DNA of 64,000 nucleotides from NCBI RefSeq assembly GCF_003597395.2, contig NC_133769.1:46431539-46495538 (forward strand), read 5' to 3'. This document shows, in pieces, positions 34,414-47,959 of this stretch. Positions within the stretch are counted from its first letter, which is position 1. Every line of letters begins with the position of its first letter. The position numbers and the translations under genes are program-made. The notes under the pieces were generated by a model. The model saw only the letters and a program-made list of their open reading frames with translations. It searched no databases and was not told where the DNA came from. This DNA comes from Chelonoidis abingdonii. Lineage: Eukaryota > Chordata > Testudines > Testudinidae.

Positions 34414-34536
34414 TAGGGTGACCAGATGTCCCGATTTTATAGGGACAGTCCCAATATTTGGGGCTTTTTCTTATATAGGTACCAATTACCTCCCACCCCC
34501 TGCCCTGATTTTTCACACTTGCTATCTGGTCACCCT
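34414..34536. mobile_element. MITE, 123 bp, TSD ACTTATAAA
   Basis: The ends AGGGTGACCAGAT and ATCTGGTCACCCT are exact inverted repeats. ACTTATAAA flanks both sides (34405-34413 and 34537-34545), an 8-9 bp duplication that fits hAT transposition. It is short and non-coding. The two open frames drawn across it are artefacts. Confidence 0.9.
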
Positions 34537-34859
34537 ACTTATAAAAGTAAAAAAGCATCAGAAAAAGGTTCTCAGGCAAATTCATTTGGCACAATTATTA
34601 GCCCATTCTACTGAGTTTAGTTCTAGAAATGAAAGATCCCAATATATGCTTGCTTGATGTGGCAGAATGGAGCTCTGAATTGTTAATCTGTTTTAAAAAT
34701 AAAGAGGAGCAAATCATGTGTGATGTAGGTCTAATGGTCCTCAGCTTTGCTTTGTATGCAATAAGATACACACTTGGTTACAGACACATTCATGTTTATA
34801 GATGTGCTTCATAGGGGTTTTGTAAAATGAAATATGTTTGGAATAATGTCTTAGACTGG

Positions 34860-35500
34860 GTTTGGCAAACTTTTTGGCCTGAGGGCCACATTGGGGTTTC
34901 GAAACTGTATGGAGGGCCGGGTAGGGAAGGCGGTGCCTCCCCAAACAGCCTGGCCCCTGCCCTCTATCCACCTCCTCCCACTTCCTGCCCCCTTAGAGCC
35001 CTTGACCCATGCAACCCCCCCGCTTGTTTTCCCCTGACTGCCACCTCCCAGGACCCCTCACCGTCTTCCTGGGACTCCACACCCTATCCATCCTCTCCTG
35101 CTCCCTGTTCCCTGACTGCCCCAACCCCTATCCACACCCTCACCCTCTGACAGGCCACCCGGGACTCCCGTGCCTATCCAATCCCCCACACTCCCTGTTC
35201 CCTGACGTCCCCCTGATACCTCTTGCCCCTTATCCAATTCCCCTGATCCCCGCCCCCTTACCATGCTGCTCAGAGCACCAGGACTGGCAGCTGCATGGCC
35301 TGGCCGGAGCCAGCCACGCTGCTGCACTGCCCGACAGGAGGTCGCAGTCCCACTCCCAGAGTGCTGGCGGCATGGCGAGCTGAGGCTGTGGGGGAAGGGG
35401 GACAACTGGGGAGGGGCCGGGGGCTAGCCTCCCTAGCCGGAAGCTCAAGGGCCAGGCAGGATGGTCCCGCGGGCCCACCTCTGTATTAGACACTTAAAAC
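34860..35500. repeat. C-rich interspersed repeat
   Basis: It starts TTTGGCAAACTTTTTGGCC, then becomes a long CCCTGAC/CCCCCTG-rich block to about 35260 and a GC-rich end. This matches the type of repeat in turtles that begins with a GCAAACT(A)CGGCC head. The proline-rich frames on both strands come from the C-runs and are not genes. Confidence 0.55.
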
Positions 35501-35568
35501 TAATGTTCATATTTAACCAGGTCATAATACATGTACAGCAGCAACTCACACAAAATAAAATGTGAAGA

Positions 35569-36080
35569 GAGGGATAGTTTGAGCGGCATTGGTCTGCTAA
35601 ACAGGGGCGGCTCCAGGCCCCAGCACGCCAAGCATGTGCTTGGGGCGGCGTGTCGCGGGGGACGCTCTGCCAGTCGCCAGGAGGGTGGCAGGTGGCTCTG
35701 GTGGACCTCCTGCAGACGTGCCTGCGGAGGGTCTGCTGGTCCCGCAGCTCCAGTGGACGTCCTGCAGGCGTGCCTGTGGGAGGTCCACCAAAGCCGCGGG
35801 ACCAGCGGACCCTCCACAGGCATGCCTGCGAAAGGTCCACCAGAGCCACCTGCCACAAACCATGAGAGCGCCCCCTGTGGCATGCCACCCTGCTTGGGAC
35901 AGCAAAATGTCTAGAGCCGCCCCTGCTGCTAAACCCAGGGTTGTGAGCTCAATCCTTGAGGGGGGGCCACTTAGGCATCTGGAGCAAAATTCAGTCCTTG
36001 GTCCTGCTAGTGAAGGCAAGGGGCTGGACTCAATAACTCCCTTCCAGTTCTAGGAGATTGGCATATCTCCAATTATTTAT
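35569..36080 (+). mobile_element. tRNA-derived turtle SINE split by a MITE
   Basis: The 5' part (35569-35601, GAGGGATAGTTTGAGCGGC) and the 3' part (35934-36080, starting CCCAGGGTTGTGAG) form one SINE. Its tRNA-like head keeps a B-box-like GGTTGTGAGCTCAATCC, and its tail (GGCTGGACTCAATAACTCCC to AATTATTT) is the CR1-type 3' end used for retrotransposition. The split comes from the MITE at 35602-35925, which duplicated the SINE's own CTGCTAAA. Confidence 0.88.
35602..35925. mobile_element. hAT MITE, 324 bp, TSD CTGCTAAA
   Basis: The termini are CAGGGGCGGCTC and GAGCCGCCCCTG, exact inverses. The eight-base CTGCTAAA lies at 35594-35601 and again at 35926-35933, which is diagnostic of hAT. The interior is GC-rich and palindromic (GGTCCACC and GGTGGACC units repeat in both orientations). 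Overlapping 127-147-codon frames on both strands are composition artefacts. Confidence 0.94.
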
Positions 36081-36087
36081 TTTTTAG

Positions 36088-36268
36088 GGGGGGGAGGGAT
36101 AGCTCAGTGGTTTGCACATTGGCCTGCTAAACCCAGGGTTGTGAGTTCAATCCTTGAGGAGAACATTTAGAAATCTGGGGCAAAAATCTGCCTGGGAATT
36201 GGTCCTGCTTTGAGCAGGGGGTTGGACTAGATGAGCTTCTGAGGTTCCTTCCAACCCTGATATTCCAT
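36088..36268 (+). mobile_element. tRNA-derived turtle SINE, complete copy
   Basis: The head contains a pol III A box (ATAGCTCAGTGG) at about 36109 and a B box (GGTTGTGAGTTCAATCC) at about 36136. The body is AAATCTGGGGCAAAAATCTG, and the tail is GGGGGTTGGACTAGATGAG to CCAACCCTGATATTC. This is the cryptodiran polIII/SINE type, with a CR1-like 3' end. It lies directly after the other SINE in the same orientation. Its tRNA-like part is not a functional tRNA gene. Confidence 0.92.
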
Positions 36269-37073
36269 GAGAGAGAAAGCATGTGAAAATTATAAAGGGT
36301 GAGTGAGAGGGGTTGTCTAAGTTTGCAAAAGAGCAAGTAATATCCATTTAGGACACTAATACATTTTAAGGCCTATTTGATACAGCTAAACCAAGAGAAG
36401 CAATTTGTTTTCATGCTATTCCTGCAGAGGTTCATTTTTCTAAATTAGTGCCTTAGATCAAGTAACTATTCTGAAATGATGCTACCTTGAACCAATCACC
36501 CAAGCTACATTCCTGATGAGAGTAATCTCCAAGGAATGCAATTTAGTATTCATCTTACAGCCAGCCACTGATTAAAATACCCAAATCCAAAGGCTGCCAG
36601 TTTCTATTTAGTATACATTATTCCACTACCATTAAGTTATAGACTAAATCTACATCAGTCCTAGCTGCCATGAAGGTGTAGGGTCATTTTGTGTCCCCTG
36701 GGCCATAAGCATGTTGAGCAGAACAAACTAAAGATCAGTTTGCAAATGTTGCCTTGGGCCCCTGGAACTAGCAGTGGCTGTAGACCGGCAGGGACAGGAG
36801 ATGCAAGATTCTGAGCCCTCACACCTGGAGATCAAACTAGTCACATGGAGAGATTCTTCTTCTACAGTAGTTCCCAGCTCTCTCCCAAGTCACAGCAGGG
36901 CTTGTAGCCATGGTGCTATGGGCTTCCAGGCCATTGTTGTGCTCTGGGGCCTCTCGGAAGGATCAATGAAGTTAACAGGAATTCCAGGTGCACTACATCT
37001 CCCAGGATCAGGTCCTTGGTTTAGCCAGCAAGTGTAAACAGACACTAAAGGTTAAATGAGAGTGGCTGAATAC

Positions 37074-37316
37074 CAGGGCCAGCTCCAGGTACCAGCTAAG
37101 GAAGCAGGTGCTTGGGAGGTCAATATAAAGGGGCAGCAGTCATCCAGTATTGGGGCTGCACGTCCGGGTCTTCGGCAGGAATTTGGCAGTGGGTCCTTCA
37201 GTCCCTCATCCTCTTTGAGCAGCCGCCGAAGTGCTGCTGAAGAGGAAGAGAGGGAGTGAAGGACCCGGCTTTTTTTTTTTCCGCTTGGGGCGGCAGAAAA
37301 CCTGGAGCCAGCCCTG
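37074..37316. mobile_element. hAT MITE, 243 bp, TSD CTGAATAC
   Basis: The ends CAGGGCCAGCTCCAGG and CCTGGAGCCAGCCCTG are inverted repeats with one difference. CTGAATAC occurs at 37066-37073 and 37317-37324. The element has a T-run at 37270-37281 and no coding region. It is in the last CPED1 intron. Confidence 0.94.
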
Positions 37317-38221
37317 CTGAATACAATCCATTTCTCTTGTTCAAAATTCACAAAGTAGCCAGCCTTCCATTCCCAGCCTCCCACATAGCTGTAGCTGAGT
37401 TCAGATGTCACGGGATGTGGGTGTGGGGCAGCATTCTACTAGGGATTTAGGAGTCACTTTAAGTGAAAAAATGAAAGTAGCAAGCAGTGGATTTAATTTC
37501 TCAGTTGGTTTCATAAAGCCTGAAAAGTTCTGGAGTTCTACACAATGTTGTTCTGTTGGTCCTCTGAGACAATATGCCATTTTCACAGCGCAAACTGCTT
37601 ATGAACTCCAGGATACTCCCTCTTCCCAACCCATTGCCATGATGCAAAAATGAACTGAGGCCAAGGCCATTAAAACTAATGAGGTATAAAACCATTCAGA
37701 GGGTCTCTGTGGATGTTACTCAGTGACCTAGACTTTTTCTTGGTGGCTAGTGGACCCCATATTAACCTCCTCCTGGGTATACCTCTCCTGTTCCAGTAAC
37801 AAAGGCCTCTCAGCGTCAATAACAGGATTTTAAAAATAAAGACACAGCCAAATTCCACCTTGACTTATACCTGCTGCAGCTACACTGTTCATTGGAGTCC
37901 CTCGGGATGGCTGAATTTAATCCGTAATACTAATTTGTACAGGAGCTCACCCAGAACTACTTAAAAAACAACAACAGCAACAACCACTGACAGCGTCTAC
38001 CCAATACTGCATAAAGCAGACTGGAAGCATTTCATCCAGATATTCCCCAGTCTATGCTACAAAGGCTAATAAGACTACAACATGGGGTCCATGCTGCAAA
38101 AGTCTAAGGAAACAGAAGGGAACTGCAGTGGGCCTTGAAGAACACCATATCTGAGTTCCAGCTTGTTAAGGGCCAGACTGTGGCCTGCGCTGCTGCACAT
38201 CTGCATGGTGATGTGTATATT

Positions 38222-38762
38222 TTATATACAAGGCTACGTTTTAGTCACGGGTATTTTTAGTAAACAAAAATTCACAATCCTTGATTTGTCCATGACTTTT
38301 ATTAAAAATGCTTATAACTAAAACTTGGGTGGTAGGCCGCAGGTGCTCGAGGGAGGGGAGGGAGTGGCCCAGGTGAACTGCGGGTGCTGAGGGAGGTGGC
38401 CTGGGACCCCCGCTGGTGCTGGGGGGGCTGGTTGGCGGGGCTGGAAGGGGCTCCCTACCTGGCTCCATGTCCCTGCAGCTCTGAGGTGGTGGAGGGGCAC
38501 AAGCGCCGGCTGCTGCAGCTCCCATTAGCCAGGAAACGCAGTCAATGGGAGGTGTGGGGGTAGGGTCTGCAGGCGCAGGCAGCGCGCAGAGCGGAGGCCC
38601 CCCTGACCCCTCCGCTGCCTAGGAGCTGCAGGACTATGCTAGTGGGAGACCCTCACCCTGAGGTAAGCATCCCTCCAACCTACTGCCCCTGCAGAAGTCA
38701 CAGAGGTCATGGAAAGTCACTGAATCTGTGACCTTCATGACAGACTCGCAGCCTTAATTATA
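38222..38762. mobile_element. Probable hAT-type non-autonomous element
   Basis: The left end AAGGCTACGTTTTAGTCAC and the right end (reverse complement AAGGCTGCGAGTCTGTCAT) form imperfect inverted termini. TCACGGGTATTTTTAGTAAAC and GTCCATGACTTTTATT blocks mark a known turtle repeat. The GC-rich centre (38340-38640) may be a separate insertion. The target duplication is unclear. Confidence 0.55.
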
Positions 38763-39464
38763 TATATGGGGTGGGGCATGGATGGGAAGGAGAAAAAGTC
38801 TCTGTGGGATTTCTGTGTCCTTCCTCCAATCACATGGGCAGCACGGGATGGGGGAATGGGTAGATTCTTGGCTCCAACCCACACAAGACCATGCTTGTGA
38901 GCACTGCTGCACTGGGTCACCAGGGGATATGTGCTGCACTGGGTATAGGACTGATGCCAAATACATCAGTCCCAGAGCAAGGGGTGGAACTGGAAGGTAG
39001 ATTGTGACCCAGAGTCACTGTCTGATTCCTGGGCTGCTCCTAGGGCAATGCGGTTGAGCATCTCCCCTGTCATGACTGAGCCATAGGGAAGGGATTGAAT
39101 TCTTAAGATAGAGGCTCCTCACCCTCAGTTGACTGCAACACTCATGGAATTCCATGAAACAAAAGGCCCAGACCTGGTATCAGAATTTGCTAGCATGAAT
39201 TCCAATGACCCCAGAAAAGAATTAAAGGCCAAGTTGATCACAGCATCTGTCTTCTTCAGAAGCACGTTAAAAGTCCTAGACTGTTGTGTTTCAGAGAAAG
39301 CATCTGCCTCAGTGAAGCTTCAGTAGACAAACAAGAGCTCGTGGTTTAAAAGGTGACAGTATTTTTATGATGGTGCAGCTGAGAGGATTAAATAGACTCC
39401 ACTAACAACCAGGAAATGGTCAGAATCATTAACTAGAAAGCAGGGGTGGCAGGATAGCACCACA

Positions 39465-39575
39465 CCAGGATTGCCAACCTCCAGGATTGTGCTGGACTCT
39501 CCAGGAATTAAAGATTAATCTTTAATTAAAGACTGTGTCCTCCAGGAATACATCCAACCCAAACTGGCAACCCTA
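39465..39575. mobile_element. MITE, 111 bp, TSD CACCACA
   Basis: AGGATTGCCAACCTCC at the left and GGCAACCCTA at the right are inverted (AGG(A/G)TTGCCA). CACCACA flanks both ends at 39458-39464 and 39576-39582. There is also an internal TTAAAGATTAATCTTTAATT self-complementary segment. Seven duplicated bases would be one short of the hAT norm. Confidence 0.75.
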
Positions 39576-42500
39576 CACCACATGGAGGCTCTTTAATCTT
39601 TGTTTGTCTTCAACTATTGTGGCCCTGGATTTCTGTTTGATTTTCAGCTATTCTTAGGTTTCATTAGCCACAGACTTCTTTGCCGCATGAAGCGAGTGTA
39701 CAATGAAGGAAACTTTATTTTTGGATTCAGTTTTTGTGAAACTTTGTGGGGGAGAAGGAATCAGAGCTTTCCCAGTGTTTCCACACAGCAGAAATCAGCA
39801 CTTTCACCTAGCACTCAAGGCCATGTCCAGCCTTTAAAAGTGCAGCTCCCATCCACTGAAGCAGGAGCCCTATGCACATATCTGTATCTGGAGAGAGGGT
39901 TTGACCCCAGAGTGAGGATCACATTAAAACAGGTATCACTTTAACCGAAGGCAAGTTGCATTTATTCTTTTCTTGAAACATTTAGAAGGCATTTAGAAGG
40001 CAAATTGGAGCTGCTTGTATTGACAGTAGACAAATTCCAGAAATCTTGTCTGAGGGTGGGGTGGCAGTTGAGCTCCAAAACTTATTTAGGATTTTCTCCA
40101 AATGAAAAAGCTTGTAGATTCCTGTGTCTAAGTGTTGCATCAGGCAAGGCTATAGCACCATTACAGTCAGTAATGAAACTGCAGGGGTTTCTTTCAGCTG
40201 CTGGTTTCTTTCTGACCTAAAGTCCCTGAATACCCTCAGCATTTTGAAATGGTATTCCTAGATACCTGTGAAGCCGTGTAACTCTTGGTTTACAAAAATA
40301 AATAAATAAATAAAGTCCACAGCTTTTGGTGCATCCTATTTTCCTACATATTTGACTTTTTAATACCAACTTCTGCCCAGTCTTTGTTTACTTATATTAT
40401 TGTGGACTGCTTGCATCTTTGACCTCCTTTTTAATTGTGCACACAATAAACAGTCCACACAAAGTTGACTCTTGATTTATGAAAGTTCACAATTTTAAAA
40501 TGGAAAGTTTTATTCTCCTTGTGAGATTTTAGTGAAATAAAGCAGTGAATTGAGGCCAAGTGTTACTGATTGTCTTTGAGTTTGTAGTCCTGATTTTCAC
40601 AGCAGAAATAATTTTGATTTGGAGTCAGAGTCTAGCACTTGAAGGGAAATGAGTTGATGACCCAAAGCTCCCTGTACTGCTCATTGTGTTTCTTAAATTC
40701 CTAAGAGTAGGATGGTGAAATGCTTTGAAGTAGCACATAGACATTCACTGAAACTCCTTTAAAGCTAAATGCCTTGATGGAATGTTCAGACTCCCAGCAG
40801 ATTAATAATTCAACTCTGGAATCCTGGCACAGGCCTCTCATACCAACAAATTAGCTTCACAGAAACTTTGGTGAGACCTTAATGGAATTCTATGGTACTT
40901 CTCTTGATGACACTAGGGAACTTCCTTAAATCAAGTCTCATATTTGGAATTATCACAGTCAATTGTGAGGCAGAGGGTGCACCTTTATATATCACCAGGG
41001 AAGAACGTCTTCTGGTTTCATTCAGAGCAATGCTTGAAATCAAGGGAGCACTTCTCGGTTTCATATATTTATGGCACTAAAAATGCAAATTCAAAACTGA
41101 TCCCTCCTCTAACAGGGCTAACTGTGAAAAGACACAGCAGACACTCAAAATATATCGAAAAGGAAACCAGAACAACTTAAAATACCTTGTTTTTCAAATC
41201 CCCTACTTACTCTGGATACTGGTTTGGCAGCCTCCAGGTTGATCTTGTGCCTAGTTTCAATAGTGTGCTTGCTTGTTCTTTTTTGATTTAAGTCATGGAC
41301 TGCTGTCTCTGAAATTTCTTGAGAAGATTCCCTTGAAGTTCCTAACCAGGACTCTAAACAATTGAAGAAGAAACTGTCCTCAACTGCCGCTCATCTCATT
41401 TTACAATGAGCAAAGTTAATGTTAGGCCAAGAGTTTAGCTGTTTATTTGGTGCTCCATAGATGCTCATGCAGGATACACAGGTTCAATAATTATTTAATG
41501 CTGAGCCTTAGTGCATTAATTCAAACAACAGGGATCAGTAGAGCACCCTGAGGTTAGAAAGCCTTCAGGTGTACTGGAATGCAGGTGGCTTTATGCAATT
41601 CTCCTGCACCCCTCCCAATTCTGCGGCTTGCCAGTTTGACCCTGGGTGGAACTTGGAGCTCCTCTGACTGTTTCACATTGCACCAGCTTCTAACAGTCCC
41701 TTGGGGCAATGGAATGCAGCACACTTTGAACATGTCCTAACACAAACCCAGCACCAAAAAGGTTCAAAGGGGGTGACATACTGTTAGCTGAAGTGATAGC
41801 CTGAAATGATGCTAATTCACTTGCATCCAGATTCAGTACAGGTGACACCAGGAGGTATGAGTTAATTACACTTCTCTGTGCCAGCCTAGGGGATTCACTA
41901 AGCAGGGCAGGGTGTGGTATGCTACAGACCTCCCCAGGGTTTTCCAGGGAAGCCAGTTCAGTTTTCAGCCAGGGGCAGCCGCTAAGAACCTGAGCTACCC
42001 TGGCTATGCCCCCCATACCCAGCCTGCATCTCTCACTCTTTGGGGTGACTGGAAGCACTTGAGTCCTCTGCTGGAGGGGAAGCTACAAACCCTTTGCACA
42101 ACTACAGCAACCCCTCTGGTGGGTTTTCCATTGCCAAGACCTTGTACCTGTGCCATCACAAAGCTGAATTTAGCCCAGTAAGTGTAAAATGGAAAAGAGA
42201 ATTCCTTCAGGTATACAAACAGAAGAGAAAACTAGGGCAAAAAGTAAGACAATACACAGACAGGAGCAGTTATGGTACCTCCTCACAACCCCTCTGCCAG
42301 TGCAACTCCTCTCCCTGTACACACTCTGCTACGAGATAGTTCTAATCAAACAACATACTCATAGCTCCCATGCCCTCACATGAGAACATGCAGTGGCAGA
42401 TTCAGAAAGAGTGAAGTTAATAAACCAGCTAAGGAAGACTTGAGACAAATAACTGGTAGGTCTATGAGCATGGTGACAGCATTGAAATAAGTAGACTGAA

Positions 42501-42907
42501 CAGATCCAGAAGAAACAAGATAATACAGTGCAGAGCCTGGAAATAAAGCCCTGCACAGAGAAACCTCTTTCCATTTTAGAAATATATTTTTGGAACAGCC
42601 CTTTTGTGATTCCACTGAGTTTACATGGATAGGACTCCATTTTTAGGGTACTTCTGTTTTATATTTGAACCTAGATTCTTAAAGGTATATAGGTGCCTAA
42701 CCCATTGGGAGTTAGGTACCTAAATACCTTTGAGGATCTGAACGTTGACCACTACCCAGCTTCCGTTCCCCTCCATGGAGAGCTGCATATATCTTCACGT
42801 GCATTAGAAACCTTTTCAAGCTTTATTTAGGTCTACCTTTGATCCATCACTATACACTATGCTGTATATATTTTCACTATAGCATCTGACAGTTAGAACC
42901 TCTTTTA

Positions 42908-43126
<219 letters not shown>

Positions 43127-43519
43127 TCAGTAGTATACTACACTGACTGATTACAATGGTAGCAGAATCTGACCCTAAAGTAATGGCAAAACTGCAGAAT
43201 TGGGCCAATATTGAATGAAATAATTATACTATTTTTTACACAAATTATAGCAATTGCATTATTGAAAATAGCTATTGCTCCAAGGCTTTGTTAGATTTTG
43301 AAGCAATTTCTCAATACATGTATTGGTGCATACAAAGACTAAAAGGAAATTATTGAATTAGTTCTTCTTTATACAAAAGAGTATATCATGTACTATGAAG
43401 AAGTCAGGCTGATTTTAAAAAGAATTAAGCACTTGAAAATTATATGTTAAAGCCCTCCTATGAAAGAAATTAAGTCTTGTAACACTAAAGTGAAAATCAT
43501 TAAAGGTCCTATTATAAAG

Positions 43520-43645
43520 TATCAGAGGGGTAGTCGTGTTAGTCTGGATCTGTAAAAGCAGCAAAGAGTCCTGCAGCACCTTATAGACTAACAGACATAT
43601 TGGATCCTGAGCTTTCATAGATGAATACCCACTTCCTCAGATGCA
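43520..43645 (-). repeat. Short interspersed repeat (AGACTAACA type)
   Basis: TATCAGAGGGGTAGTCGTGTTAG, then GGATCTGTAAAAGCAGCAAAG and AGCACCTTATAGACTAACAG, resembles the repeat pair at 19057-19285 read on the other strand. The unit is non-coding, and its end at 43645 (ACTTCCTCAGATGCAAG) is the usual internal border. Confidence 0.6.
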
Positions 43646-44219
43646 AGTAGTTATTGCATTATAAAGCTATTATAGAGTAGCTATTGTCCAGTAAAAGACG
43701 TTTGGCTTAAAAATCACAGGTATTTGAGACCATTGTCTTTGACAGGAGTTGTCACATTCTGCAATTGCATGAGTCCCCTCAAATTAGCAACACTGGGGAG
43801 CAGCCTAGCATTTGTCAAGACATGGCAGGGAGGCCATGAATAGAAAACATTAGCTGTAAGTTGTCAAGTGACTGCATTTTACGTTGTATAGCAATCTCAG
43901 ACAGAGAGGCTTTTGAGCTGAGGTGGGGTAATCCTCTTGTCCAACACACTCAAACCATGCTAGTGAATTGACTTCAGACTCAGATATTGAAAATAAGAGG
44001 AATGTTTGGACAGAAGCAGTAACAATGGACTGCAGTTAAATCAGATTGTTTCCCAGAGTTCTGTGGATTTGCTGACTAATAAATAAAACCAAACCACAAA
44101 GTTTTCCCTGAGAAGGCTTTTTTCAGGGTCTTATCTTACCTATCTTGTATATATTCTGTGACTGAGTTAGAGGCATCGTTTTTCAGTTGGTGGTTTTATC
44201 CTGGTGGTGCCTGTCTCCT

Positions 44220-44885
44220 CTCGGACCCTTCTTGTACAGATATGGAACTGAGGCACAGAGAGGCTAAGTGTCTTTCCAAGGTCACAAATAATGTCTGTGT
44301 CGGAGCAGGGAACTGAAAACGGATCTTCCATATTCCCAGGCCAGTGCCACAACCACTGGCCCATCCTTCTTCGCCTTACCTATTTTAGGCCCAAATTATG
44401 TTGGTTTTCCCACCCAGTCTTCATTTCTATACCAAGGCATGACGGGGCTAACTAAAGAGAGGAACCAAATAAAGGTAGACTGGGACAGTTTTGTTGCTCT
44501 TGTTCCTGTGTCCACTCATTTTCCCCCTAAAATGGAATAACCCCCTCCATAACAATTACATTCATTTTACAGATGAGTACACTGGAGCAGAGACAGTTGA
44601 CTTGCCTAGGTCACACTGAGTCAGTAGCAGAACTGGAAAAAAAAATTAAGGTGTTCTGACTATAAACAGCCATAATCTATTGCTTTTCAGCTGTTGCTGT
44701 CAAAGCACTTTACAAAGAAGGGTGAACAATAACACCTCTTCTTTACAGACAGGGAAACACAGAGAGAGAGAGAGAGTTTATCTGGCAGACCTACAGTTAT
44801 TCAGAAAGCCATTGGCAGAACTGGGAATAGCATTTAAGTCTTCCAGCTTCCACTCCCCTGCCCTGCCTCCAGGACTACACTGGTT
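44220..44885 (-). repeat. Three successive MIR/CORE-SINE-like copies
   Basis: Minus-oriented MIR cores occur at 44220-44390 (ACTGAGGCACAGAGAGGCTAAG, TCCAAGGTCAC), 44560-44670 (TTTACAGATGAG, CTAGGTCACACTGAG) and 44690-44870 (AAAGCACTTTACAAAGAAGG, then CAGGGAAACACAGAGAG). Three copies in the same direction within 0.7 kb suggest either a local duplication or a composite older element. All are diverged and non-coding. Confidence 0.6.
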
Positions 44886-45731
44886 AGGGAAGAGGGTCCA
44901 TCCCTCAAAACTGCACCCGAAATGAATTTTTGTGATTGACCCAACCCAGATCTTGTTCTCTTTTTCAGAGCCCCTCATCTCTTCCCCCCATCCCTCAAAT
45001 GTTACAGAACCGGGAAGACATGATAATCATGATTATGACAAAAGAATGGTTTTAAGTTAACACCTCTTATTGTCTTATCTGTCTCTATTAGACTAAGATC
45101 CTTGAGGGAGGAGCTATCATTACTTATGTTTTTTACCGAAGTGAGAATTATCATCCACGCACTATTATCTATGGTAATTTATAACCAACATAGTAAAAAA
45201 ATGTGTCCCTCTGCTACTGTGGGTGCTTTTGACCTTATTTAGAATAACCATCTGACACTATAAACACACATTTAAAGGCCCAGGTTCACTAGGACATTCC
45301 AGCTGCCTTGCAATGTTCTGGTGATGCAAAGCAGCCTACACTGATTTGGCTGGTCAAGCTGGATTTATGGAGAGCAGTGCAAAGTAGCCAACGGTGTACC
45401 AATGAACCTGTCCCATTAGTCACCACCTCCCTGTAGAAAGGGAGACTGGGGAGGTTCAACTATCCATGTGGCTGGAGCAATCTGTCTCCCACTCAGCTCT
45501 GCAAACTGGCATTATGTGTAATATGTAGGTGCTTCTAGTTCTTGGAACAACCAGTTTAGTATGAAGCACTGAACGGAGCTCTGAGTGCTGTGGAATAAGG
45601 GTAATTGGCACAAGTCCATATCAGCAAACCATATTACAAATACAAATGTTTCTCTCTCACTGGTCCATTTAAAGCTTGTTCAGCACAGGTGGCAATGTAT
45701 TTTAAAGAGATAGCAAAATGATCAGTTAGAC

Positions 45732-46052
45732 CAGGGGTCAGCAACCTTTGGCACAGGTGCCAAAGGCAGTACACAAGCTGATTTACTGTGGCACGCTTCT
45801 GCCAGCCTGGATGGACGGAACCCCGGGCTGGCAGTGGGCTAAGCGGGGCCAGTGGCTGGGACCCCAGCTGGCAGGGGCTAGCGGACGGAACTACAGACCG
45901 GCAGCTGGCTGAGCCACTCAGCCTGCTGCCAGTCTGGGGTTCCGACCGCCAGCCCCTATAAATATAAAATGTATTACTGGCACGCGAAACCTTAAAGTAC
46001 CACGAATAAATGAAGACTTGGCACACCACCTCTGAAAGGTTGCTGACCCCTG
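45732..46052. mobile_element. hAT MITE, 321 bp, TSD AGTTAGAC
   Basis: The terminal inverted repeats are CAGGGGTCAGCAACCTTT and its exact complement, 18 bases. The 8-bp duplication AGTTAGAC is at 45724-45731 and 46053-46060. It is the hAT-Charlie type of terminus. The insertion is in a CPED1 intron, with its edge about 40 bp from the splice donor at 46100. Confidence 0.96.
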
Positions 46053-46073
46053 AGTTAGACAGTAAGCATTTCA

Positions 46074-46220
<147 letters not shown>

Positions 46221-46399
46221 TTATTTACAGATCTATGAAGAGACATTATAAAATTATTTCTTTTAACATCAGATTTAAATGTATAATGATGAAAAAAATG
46301 AAATGTTTGTATCTGAAACTACTGGTTAAGTTTGGTGGTTGTAATTTATCATATCAATGTTTTACTTGGGATAATAGAAATGTATAACACTAAACTTTA

Positions 46400-46618
<219 letters not shown>

Positions 46619-46686
46619 TCATTTGACTATTTTTTAACCACACAATATGGCCAGTACATCTTGTGCTTAATTCTTTACTGATTTTA

Positions 46687-47076
<390 letters not shown>

Positions 47077-47261
47077 TTACATTTTAACCTCTTTCAGACT
47101 GTGGAATACCATCCCTCCAGACACCTACTCCCAATACAATTTTCTCTATCAAAATATATTTATTATGATTAAATAAAAAGTAATGGTAGAAGAGTATTAA
47201 GGAGACAGTATGTTTTGCTTACTGTAACCACTGTATCTGCTTGGACATATCCCTATATTTT

Positions 47262-47425
47262 TCATTCTGGATGCTTGTTTCTTCTCCCTGGGTGTAGAAC
47301 TTTACATTTATAAATCCCTCTGTTGCTTGCAGCTTCTTGCTGTAATCTCCAGGTCATTTTACAGGTATTTCCCCCCCCTGTACTCTGTGTGTTTCCTACC
47401 ATATTAGTTTTGGTATCATCCTCAA
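47262..47425 (-). pseudogene. CR1 reverse transcriptase fragment
   Basis: The minus translation contains KFEDDTK, where intact CR1 has KFADDTK (the YxDD-equivalent). WRLQQEA and then KCKVLHPGRRNKH follow, the motif just after the RT palm in CR1. A Glu replaces the Ala before DD. It is short, and separate from the longer CR1 piece at 47960-49600. Confidence 0.72.
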
Positions 47426-47959
47426 ATTTGATCATAGTTGAATTTACACCAAAGAAACACCCAACAAAGAAATGAAGTAGCTGCATTAGCTTTAAAGAGA
47501 TGCTATGTGCTTGTCTGGGTTTTTTTGAGGGAAAAAGGAAGGTCAAAAAAGCTTCTGAAAACTCTCAAAGTACCCTGAAGTGTGATACAACAAGCAGGAA
47601 CCATCACTGCTCAAAGATTGGCAGAGGCTCCACAATGACAGAGAAGCCACTTAAGGAATCCTGCATTACTCTGGATTCACAGTGTGTAAAAGAGCAGAGG
47701 TTGACCCAGGATTTCTTACTTGGCTAACGATCCCCTGTACTGATTTTGTGGCAACAACCTACAAATCCCTTGAGCTCCTCTATATATGGAGGCTATAGGA
47801 TTTGTGTGTGTGTTTATTTTAATCTTGTCTATCCCTAGTGCATCACATCAATAGCATAGCTGGTCACCAACCCATTGCGGCTGTATGGTGGCCTCCCAAA
47901 TAAAAGAGAATGCAAGGCGGAATGTTATGCCAAAGAATACAAAGGAAAAGGAAAATTAG

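Noticed and set aside
35500..36053. Overlapping 127-147-codon frames on both strands
   Set aside because: They run across a GC-rich MITE with palindromic sequence. Both strands stay open because of base composition, and the MITE borders are fixed by a target duplication.
36096..36150. tRNA gene
   Set aside because: A and B boxes are present, but the sequence runs into a CR1-like tail and cannot fold as a full tRNA. It is the head of a SINE.
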